This document shows positions 58,431-64,000 of a DNA stretch of 64,000 bases, piece after piece. Both the position numbers and the translations under genes were made by a program. The notes below the pieces were generated by a model. The model saw only the letters and a program-made list of their open reading frames with translations, was not told the DNA's origin and searched no databases. This stretch comes from Stenotrophomonas sp. ATCM1_4 (GTDB lineage Bacteria; Pseudomonadota; Gammaproteobacteria; Xanthomonadales; Xanthomonadaceae): the NCBI RefSeq assembly GCF_004348115.1, contig NZ_QPFB01000001.1, forward strand, positions 3,922,028 to 3,986,027, read 5' to 3'. The number at the start of each line of letters is the position of its first letter. Position 1 is the first letter of the stretch.

Positions 58431-59357
58431 ATGAGTGAGTGGTACTACGCTGATGCCCAGCGCGAGCGGCACGGGCCGATCGACGCCGATGTGATCCGCA
58501 GCAAGTTCAACCAGGGCGAGCTGAACCTTGAGACCCTGGCCTGGCGCGAGGGCATGGCGCAGTGGCAACCGCTGTCGGCCCTGGCCGACGAGCTGCAGCT
58601 GCTGGCCCAGGCCAGCCCCGGCATCGACCTGCGCGCTGACTACAGCGCCATCGAGAACGGCACCGCGCCGTTGCCCGCCGCCGCCACGGCCAGCACCGAT
58701 GGCTACTCGCCCTATTCGGCGCCCAGCAGCACCGTCAGCGGCGGCACGGCACCGGTGCAGGGCGGCGAAGTGGTCTATGCCGGCTTCTGGAAGCGCGTGG
58801 CCGCGTACTGCATCGACAGCGTGATCGTGGGCATGGTCGGCGGCGTGATCGCGATGGTGATCGGCATGGTGCTGGGCATCGGCATGGCCGGCCTGGGCGA
58901 CAGCAACGCCGCCGGCGTCGGCATGATCATGGTGCAGTTGCTGACCAACCTCATTTCGATGGCGATCTCGGCCGCCTACTACGCCGGCTTCCATGCCTCG
59001 GCCGGCATGGCCACGCTGGGCAAGATGGCGGTGGGCATCAAGGTGGTGCGCCTCAATGGCGACCGGATGACCCTGGCCCGCGCCATCGGCCGCTACTTCG
59101 CCACCATCCTCAGTGCCCTGACTCTGTGCATCGGCTACGTGATGGCCGCCTTCACCGAGCGCAAGCAGGGCCTGCATGACATGATCTGCGACACCCTGGT
59201 GGTCGACAAATGGGCCTTCACCGACCATCCGGAATGGCAGCAGCGCGGCCTGGGCACGGTGACCATCGTGATCCTGTCGATCTTCGGCCTGCTGTTGCTG
59301 GTGGGCGTGGTGGCGATCATCGCGGTGATCGGCATCGCCGCCTCCAACTTCAGCTGA
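58431..59357 (+). CDS. GYF_2 domain plus RDD-family membrane protein
   Basis: A 308-residue protein. The GYF_2 domain (1-60, SEWYYADAQRERHGPIDADV, WREGMAQWQPL) is a clear paralogue of that in the preceding protein. After a Ser/Ala/Pro-rich linker comes an RDD domain (about 115-255) with WKRVAAYCIDSVIVGMVGG carrying the Arg and Asp of the family name. A final C-terminal helix (about 285-305) follows. RDD proteins are transporter-like membrane proteins of uncertain substrate. The ATG at 58431 is preferred to 58419 because GGGGAATGAG precedes it. It is probably co-transcribed with the preceding gene. Confidence 0.88.
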   Translation: MSEWYYADAQRERHGPIDADVIRSKFNQGELNLETLAWREGMAQWQPLSALADELQLLAQASPGIDLRADYSAIENGTAPLPAAATASTDGYSPYSAPSSTVSGGTAPVQGGEVVYAGFWKRVAAYCIDSVIVGMVGGVIAMVIGMVLGIGMAGLGDSNAAGVGMIMVQLLTNLISMAISAAYYAGFHASAGMATLGKMAVGIKVVRLNGDRMTLARAIGRYFATILSALTLCIGYVMAAFTERKQGLHDMICDTLVVDKWAFTDHPEWQQRGLGTVTIVILSIFGLLLLVGVVAIIAVIGIAASNFS

Positions 59358-59363
59358 CCGACC

Positions 59364-59392
59364 CCGGGGCCGCTTGACAAGAGCGGCCCCGG
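59364..59392 (+). terminator. Hairpin after the RDD gene
   Basis: An 11-bp perfect stem CCGGGGCCGCT / AGCGGCCCCGG with a seven-base loop begins 7 bases after the stop. No T-run follows, so termination strength is uncertain. Confidence 0.55.
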
Positions 59393-59420
59393 CGTGATTC
59401 CACTATAAAGACAAAGCTGA

Positions 59421-59444
59421 ACGCCCGGGCGCCAACCCGGGCGT
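59421..59444 (+). promoter_or_regulatory. Second hairpin in the topA leader
   Basis: A 9-bp perfect stem ACGCCCGGG / CCCGGGCGT lies about 100 bases before the topA start and is preceded by an AT-rich ACTATAAAG. It may be a terminator remnant or a structured 5' leader of topA; sequence alone does not decide. Confidence 0.4.
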
Positions 59445-59543
59445 CGATTTATGCAGATCGGCCACACCGGCTTCACTATCGTGCCGGTTTACGCCACCCT
59501 AGCGCCCCCAACCGGGGCGTTCTCCCCCCAAGAAAGTACTGAC

Positions 59544-62051
59544 ATGCCCAAGCACCTGCTCATCGTCGAATCGCCGGCCAAGGCCAAGACGATCAACAAA
59601 TACCTCGGCAAGGACTTCACCGTCCTGGCCTCGTATGGGCATGTGCGTGACCTGGTCCCCAAGGAGGGCGCGGTCGACCCGGACAACGGGTTCGCCATGC
59701 GCTACGACCTGATCGAGAAGAACGAGAAGCACGTCGAGGCGATCGCCAAGGCCGCCAAGGGCGCCGACGACATCTTCCTGGCAACCGACCCGGACCGCGA
59801 AGGTGAGGCGATCAGCTGGCATATTGCCGAGATCCTCAAGGAACGCGGCCTGTCCGACGGCAAGCCGATGCAGCGCGTGGTGTTCACCGAGATCACCCCG
59901 CGCGCCATCAAGGAAGCCATGACCCAGCCGCGCGCCATCGCCGCGGACCTGGTCGATGCGCAGCAGGCACGCCGCGCGCTGGACTACCTGGTCGGCTTCA
60001 ACCTGTCGCCGGTGCTGTGGCGCAAGGTGCAGCGCGGGCTGTCCGCCGGCCGCGTGCAGAGCCCGGCGCTGCGCATGATCGTCGAGCGCGAGGAGGAGAT
60101 CGAAGCCTTCATCGCCCGCGAGTACTGGAGCATCGAGGCCGAGTGCGCGCATCCCTCGCAGCACTTCAACGCCCGCCTGATCAAGCTGGACGGGCAGAAG
60201 TTCGAGCAGTTCACCGTCACCGATGGCGACACCGCCGAAGCCGCGCGCCTGCGCATCCAGCAGGCCGCCCAGGGGGCGCTGCACGTCACCGACGTGGCCA
60301 GCAAGGAGCGCAAGCGCCGCCCGGCCGCGCCGTTCACCACCTCCACCCTGCAGCAGGAAGCCTCGCGCAAGCTCGGCTTCACCACCCGCAAGACCATGCA
60401 GGTGGCGCAGAAGCTGTACGAAGGCGTGGCCATCGGCGACGAAGGCACGGTCGGCCTGATCTCGTACATGCGTACCGACTCGGTGAACCTGTCACAGGAC
60501 GCGCTGGCCGAGATCCGCGACGTGATCGCCCGCGACTACGGCACCAGTTCGCTGCCGGACAAGCCCAACGTCTACACCACCAAGAGCAAGAACGCCCAGG
60601 AAGCGCACGAAGCGGTGCGCCCGACCTCGGCGCTGCGCACCCCGGCGCAGGTCGGCAAGTACCTGACCGACGACGAACGCAAGCTCTACGAACTGATCTG
60701 GAAGCGCGCCGTCGCCTGCCAGATGATCCCGGCTACGCTCAACACCGTCAGCGTCGACCTGGCCTCCGGCAGCGAGCATGTGTTCCGCGCCAGTGGCACC
60801 ACCGTGGTGGTGCCCGGCTTCCTGGCCGTGTACGAAGAAGGCAAGGACAGCAAGAACGCCGAGGACGAGGACGAAGGCCGCAAGCTGCCGGCGATGAAGC
60901 CCGGTGACCGCGTGCCGCTGGACCGCATCCTGGCCGAACAGCACTTCACCCAGCCGCCGCCGCGCTACACCGAAGCGGCGCTGGTCAAGGCGCTCGAGGA
61001 ATACGGCATCGGCCGTCCGTCGACCTACGCTTCGATCATCCAGACCCTGCTGTTCCGCAAGTACACCGAGATGGAAGGCCGCAGCTTCAAGCCGACCGAC
61101 GTCGGCCGCGCGGTCAGCAAGTTCCTGTCCAGCCACTTCACCCGCTACGTCGATTACGACTTCACCGCCAAGCTCGAGGACGAGCTGGATGCGGTGTCGC
61201 GTGGCGAGGAAGAGTGGGTGCCGTTGATGGAACGCTTCTGGGGCCCCTTCAAGGAGCTGGTCAGCGACAAGAGCGAGTCACTGGACCGCACCGACGCCGG
61301 CAGCGCCCGCGTGCTCGGCGTGGACCCGGTCAGCGGCAAGGATGTCAGCGCGCGTATCGGCCGCTTCGGCCCGATGGTGCAGATCGGCACCGTCGATGAC
61401 GAGGAAAAGCCCAAGTTCGCCTCGCTGCAGCCGGGCCAGAGCATCTATTCGATCTCGCTGGAAGAGGCGTTGAAGCTGTTCGACATGCCGCGCAAGCTCG
61501 GCGCCGACGCCAACGGCGAGGAAGTGAGCGTGGGCATCGGCCGCTTCGGCCCGTTCGCCAAGCGCGGCAGCACCTATGCCTCGCTGAAGAAGGAAGACGA
61601 CCCGTACAAGATCGACCTGGCCCGCGCGGTGTTCCTGATCGAGGAGAAGGAAGAGATCGCGCGCAACCGCATCATCAAGGAGTTCGAGGGCTCGGACATC
61701 CAGGTGCTGAACGGTCGCTTCGGCCCGTACATCAGCGACGGCAAGCTCAACGGCAAGATCCCGAAGGACCGCGAGCCGGCCTCGTTGACCCTGGCCGAAG
61801 TGCAGCAGCTGATGGCCGAGACCGGCAAGCCGGTGCGCAAGGGCTTTGGTGCCAAGAAGGCCGCCACCAAGAAGGCGGCGGCAAAGAAGACCACCGTCAA
61901 GAAAGAAGCCGCGCCGAAGAAGGCCGCTGCCGGCAAGGCGCCGGCAAAGAAGGCTGCGACCAAGAAGACGGCCACCAAGAAGGCGGTCAAGAAAGCCGTC
62001 GCCAAGAAGACCGTGAAGAAGGCTGCCGCCGACGACGCGCCGCCGTTCTGA
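59544..62051 (+). CDS. topA: DNA topoisomerase I
   Basis: An 835-residue type IA topoisomerase that relaxes negative supercoils. The TOPRIM domain starts KHLLIVESPAKAKTINKYLG and holds ATDPDREGEAISWH. The catalytic tyrosine is in LISYMRTDSVNLS (about residue 308), with RPTSALRTP after it. At the C-terminus there are no cysteine zinc ribbons as in E. coli. Instead there are repeated GRFGP-type modules (ARIGRFGPMVQIGT, VGIGRFGPFAKRG, NGRFGPYISDGK) and a tail of about 65 residues rich in Lys/Ala. The ATG at 59544 matches the family start; upstream codons are non-conserved. Confidence 0.97.
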   Translation: MPKHLLIVESPAKAKTINKYLGKDFTVLASYGHVRDLVPKEGAVDPDNGFAMRYDLIEKNEKHVEAIAKAAKGADDIFLATDPDREGEAISWHIAEILKERGLSDGKPMQRVVFTEITPRAIKEAMTQPRAIAADLVDAQQARRALDYLVGFNLSPVLWRKVQRGLSAGRVQSPALRMIVEREEEIEAFIAREYWSIEAECAHPSQHFNARLIKLDGQKFEQFTVTDGDTAEAARLRIQQAAQGALHVTDVASKERKRRPAAPFTTSTLQQEASRKLGFTTRKTMQVAQKLYEGVAIGDEGTVGLISYMRTDSVNLSQDALAEIRDVIARDYGTSSLPDKPNVYTTKSKNAQEAHEAVRPTSALRTPAQVGKYLTDDERKLYELIWKRAVACQMIPATLNTVSVDLASGSEHVFRASGTTVVVPGFLAVYEEGKDSKNAEDEDEGRKLPAMKPGDRVPLDRILAEQHFTQPPPRYTEAALVKALEEYGIGRPSTYASIIQTLLFRKYTEMEGRSFKPTDVGRAVSKFLSSHFTRYVDYDFTAKLEDELDAVSRGEEEWVPLMERFWGPFKELVSDKSESLDRTDAGSARVLGVDPVSGKDVSARIGRFGPMVQIGTVDDEEKPKFASLQPGQSIYSISLEEALKLFDMPRKLGADANGEEVSVGIGRFGPFAKRGSTYASLKKEDDPYKIDLARAVFLIEEKEEIARNRIIKEFEGSDIQVLNGRFGPYISDGKLNGKIPKDREPASLTLAEVQQLMAETGKPVRKGFGAKKAATKKAAAKKTTVKKEAAPKKAAAGKAPAKKAATKKTATKKAVKKAVAKKTVKKAAADDAPPF

Positions 62052-62103
62052 GGGCGACTACCCCCTGCCGCGCCGGCAGGAGGATAATCGTCCGCTCCCG
62101 TGT

Positions 62104-62132
62104 CAGGCCGCCTTCGGGCGGCCTGCTGCATT
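62104..62132 (+). terminator. Terminator after topA
   Basis: A 9-bp stem CAGGCCGCC / GGCGGCCTG with a TTCG tetraloop, 52 bases after the stop. The following tract is only weakly T-rich. Confidence 0.7.
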
Positions 62133-62172
62133 TGAAGCCCACGCAACCCGCGCCGGGTTGGATGCCATCGCC

Positions 62173-62733
62173 ATGATTGAACTTGATCTGCACAACGTCG
62201 TCCCGGTCCTGCAGGCCGGTGGCGTGATCACCTACCCGACCGAAGCGGTGTGGGGGCTGGGCTGCGACCCCGGCAACGCGCAGGCGGTGTTGAAGCTGCT
62301 GTCACTCAAGCAGCGTCCGGTCGAGAAGGGCATGATCCTGGTCGCCGCCGACCCGGCGCAGCTGGAAGGCTGGGTGCAGCTGGATGCCTTGGCCGCCGAA
62401 CGCCGCCAGGCGGTACTGGACAGCTGGCCCGGTGCCAACACCTGGATCGTCCCGGCCGGCCCACGCGCGCCGCGCTGGATCACCGGTGCCCACACCGGCA
62501 TCGCGGTGCGGGTCAGCGCCCACCCGCTGGTGCAGGCGCTGTGCACTGCCTGGGGCGGGCCGCTGGTATCGACCAGCGCCAACCTGGCCGGCGAACCGCC
62601 GGCACGCAGCCGCGAGCAGCTGGACCCGGCCCTGCTCCAGCACCTGGACGGCCTGCTCGACGGCGCCACCGGCGGCCTGGCCCAACCGACCCGCATCCGC
62701 GTGGCCGCCACCGGCGACGTCCTGCGCGATTGA
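62173..62733 (+). CDS. tsaC: Threonylcarbamoyl-AMP synthase TsaC (YrdC family)
   Basis: A 186-residue enzyme making threonylcarbamoyl-AMP from threonine, bicarbonate and ATP for the t6A37 modification of tRNAs that read ANN codons. YrdC signatures are GGVITYPTEAVWGLGCDPGN, LLSLKQRPVEKGMILVAAD, GIAVRVSAHPLVQAL and LVSTSANLAGEPPARS. The length matches the short TsaC form rather than Sua5. An in-frame ATG at 62158 would add five residues; 62173 fits the family start better. Its place after topA agrees with the pseudomonad and enterobacterial arrangement. Confidence 0.93.
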   Translation: MIELDLHNVVPVLQAGGVITYPTEAVWGLGCDPGNAQAVLKLLSLKQRPVEKGMILVAADPAQLEGWVQLDALAAERRQAVLDSWPGANTWIVPAGPRAPRWITGAHTGIAVRVSAHPLVQALCTAWGGPLVSTSANLAGEPPARSREQLDPALLQHLDGLLDGATGGLAQPTRIRVAATGDVLRD

Positions 62734-62742
62734 GGCACCCAA

Positions 62743-62852
62743 GAGCGCCCTCGGGCGCGAAGCCGACAACGGCGACCTCCTTCTTCACGCATCACCGGGC
62801 GGTCGGCAATCCCGCGATGGACACGGCACCGGCTTCGCGCCCGAGGGCGCTC
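62743..62852. repeat. REPIN-like element: perfect 23-bp inverted repeat with a 64-base centre
   Basis: Bases 62743-62765 and 62830-62852 are exact reverse complements. Each arm is itself a short palindrome (GCGCCC, TC, GGGCGC) followed by GCGAAGCC-type flanking bases. The arm resembles the 16629 element (CTCG then GCGAAGCC). The size and the inverted pairing fit a REP doublet that can fold into one long hairpin. No gene lies inside. Confidence 0.75.
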
Positions 62853-62885
62853 CTGCCGGGGGCATGTGCGTGGCACCATGTCGGC

Positions 62886-63533
62886 ATGCGCGCCTGCCTG
62901 CTCCTGCTGGTTCCCCTGCTCCTGCTGCCCTCGCCGGCATGGGCGGTGGATCCGCCACCGAGCGATGGCGTGCGCATCTACCGCTGCGTGGGCGCCAATG
63001 GCGCGATCTCGCTGCAGGATGCACCGTGCACGCAGGCGCACCGGCAGCAGGTGCTGGACATGGTCCGGCCCAAGGATCCCCCACCACGCCCGGCCAGCCC
63101 GACTCCCCCACCCGCCCCGGTGGTCGAGCGCGAAGTGCGGGTGGTGACCGTGCAACCACCACAACCGATGTACGAATGCGTCACCGCCGAGGGCGAGCGC
63201 TATACCAGCGACAGCGCGGATGGAAACCCGCGCTGGGTGCCGACCTGGACCTACGGCTACCTGCCGCACGGGCACGGTCCGCGCCCGCCCGGTGGTCACC
63301 CGCATCCGGGAGGCATCCCGGCCCGCCCGGGCGTGATCATCCCCGGCGGCTCGGTGCTGGTGCGCGACAGCTGCCATGCACTGCCGCAACAGGAAGTCTG
63401 CGCACGCCTGCGTGACAGCCGCTGGGACCTGGTCCGCCGCTACAACAGCGCGCTGCAGAGCGAGCGCCAGCGGCTGGTGCGCGAGCAGCGCGGCATCGAG
63501 GCACGTCTCAACCAGGACTGCGGAGGCTGGTGA
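62886..63533 (+). CDS. Secreted DUF4124-like protein, Pro/Arg-rich
   Basis: A 215-residue exported protein. A signal peptide (MRACLLLLVPLLLLPSPAWA) is followed by a DUF4124-like module (IYRCVGANGAISLQDAPCTQ) with two cysteines, a Pro-rich linker, and a second cysteine-bearing module (YECVTAEGERYTSDSADGNP). A helical C-terminus (DSRWDLVRRYNSALQSERQR) ends CGGW. Function is unknown; such proteins are common in xanthomonads. I start at 62886 because the signal peptide begins there; an upstream in-frame ATG would place non-signal sequence first. It overlaps the next gene as TGATG. Confidence 0.8.
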   Translation: MRACLLLLVPLLLLPSPAWAVDPPPSDGVRIYRCVGANGAISLQDAPCTQAHRQQVLDMVRPKDPPPRPASPTPPPAPVVEREVRVVTVQPPQPMYECVTAEGERYTSDSADGNPRWVPTWTYGYLPHGHGPRPPGGHPHPGGIPARPGVIIPGGSVLVRDSCHALPQQEVCARLRDSRWDLVRRYNSALQSERQRLVREQRGIEARLNQDCGGW

Positions 63534-64000
63534 TGCGCTGGGGCCTGGCCATGCTGCTGTGCCTGGCGCTGCCGGCCGCCGCCGGAGACGTGGTGTTCTA
63601 CCGCTGCACCGATGCCAGCGGTGCACTCACGGTGCAGAACATGCCCTGTCCCAAGGGCACGCAGCAGAGCACGCGGGTGATGCAGGCGGTGGGCACGCCG
63701 CCACCGATGCCTGTGCCCGCCGCGGCACCAATGCCTGCGGCCTCCCAGGCCGTGCAGGCCGGCCCGGGCCCCGTCGAGCGCTTGTACGCCGCCCCCGAAG
63801 AGCCTGCCGCTCCAGCGCCGGCTCCGGTGCCGGCCGAGCCGTTGCCGCCGCTGTTTGAATGCAAGCCACGTGGCAGCGAGGCGTACCTGAGCGAAACGCC
63901 GGACCCCCCGGCGCGCTGCGTGGCGATGCAGGTCACCGGCCTGGACGGCAACCCGCGCACCGGCGCCGGTGAAGCCTGCGAAGTCCTGCGCGACAGTTGC
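63533..64000 (+). CDS. Secreted DUF4124-like protein, C-terminus cut by window edge
   Basis: The first 156 residues of a paralogue of the preceding protein: signal peptide (MRWGLAMLLCLALPAAAG), DUF4124-like module FYRCTDASGALTVQNMPCPK, an Ala/Pro-rich linker and a second module starting FECKPRGSEAYLSETPDPPA. No stop codon is reached. The start codon overlaps the upstream stop, so both genes are co-translated and may form a pair. Confidence 0.82.
   Translation, partial: MRWGLAMLLCLALPAAAGDVVFYRCTDASGALTVQNMPCPKGTQQSTRVMQAVGTPPPMPVPAAAPMPAASQAVQAGPGPVERLYAAPEEPAAPAPAPVPAEPLPPLFECKPRGSEAYLSETPDPPARCVAMQVTGLDGNPRTGAGEACEVLRDSC

Noticed and set aside
59374..59409. TTGACA with TATAAA as a topA promoter
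   Set aside because: The spacing is 24 bases, too long for a sigma-70 promoter, and TTGACA lies in the loop side of a strong hairpin.

Overview
The window is high-GC bacterial chromosome, dense with genes on both strands. It is most likely from a gammaproteobacterium of the Xanthomonadaceae, with Stenotrophomonas the best guess. This inference rests on the large Oar-like TonB-dependent receptors ending in an aromatic residue, the conserved rsmB-fmt-def / LysM-dprA-smg-topA-tsaC neighbourhood, rpoD close to a tRNA-Ile2, an LPS-core sugar cluster with UDP-glucuronate decarboxylase, and GTAG-type short palindromes between genes. No plasmid, phage or CRISPR signature was seen.

Layout. 0-2.1 kb: small DUF1428, VOC/PhnB and YciI-like proteins. 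2.5-12.5 kb: three tandem Oar-like TonB-dependent receptors, each with its own leader and terminator. 12.6-24.7 kb: mixed housekeeping genes, comprising an NHL-propeller/M23 peptidase fusion, a lytic transglycosylase, an ASCH-like protein, a GH18 chitinase, an acyl-CoA dehydrogenase, a SulP transporter, a methyltransferase and a CDGSH iron-sulfur protein. 24.9-32.4 kb: an orphan HicB-like regulator, a response regulator/histidine kinase pair, a fourth Oar-like receptor, and a second response regulator related to the first. 32.7-35.3 kb: tRNA-Ile2(CAU), then a FadL-type porin with two YeeE/YedE-type genes. One of these has a frameshift; the other has an in-frame TGA exactly at the conserved cysteine of its CPGPA motif. 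35.9-42.6 kb: rpoD, dtd, a lipid A acyltransferase, a RibBA-like GTP cyclohydrolase II and a PH-domain pair. 42.7-51.7 kb: surface polysaccharide/LPS core genes (CDP-glycerol transferase-like, four glycosyltransferases, UDP-xylose synthase, O-antigen ligase, ArnT-like GT39). 51.7-62.7 kb: a conserved core block for rRNA methylation, initiator formylation/deformylation, DNA uptake, topoisomerase I and t6A synthesis, with two GYF_2-domain membrane proteins inserted between smg and topA. 62.8-64 kb: two tandem secreted DUF4124-like proteins, the second cut by the window edge.

How parts fit together. The four receptors share signal peptide, N-terminal carboxypeptidase-regulatory-like domain, plug and barrel. 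Three of them share a short motif about 60-75 bases before the start codon. The fourth lies between two paralogous response regulators, which suggests two-component control of its expression. The LPS cluster could make and ligate a xylose-containing core or O-chain. The 51.7-62.7 kb block is a gammaproteobacterial core arrangement. The points most worth checking are the Cys-to-TGA codon next to a frameshifted partner, the receptor between two response regulators, the NHL-M23 and GYF_2-pilin fusions, and a 110-bp REPIN-like inverted repeat.
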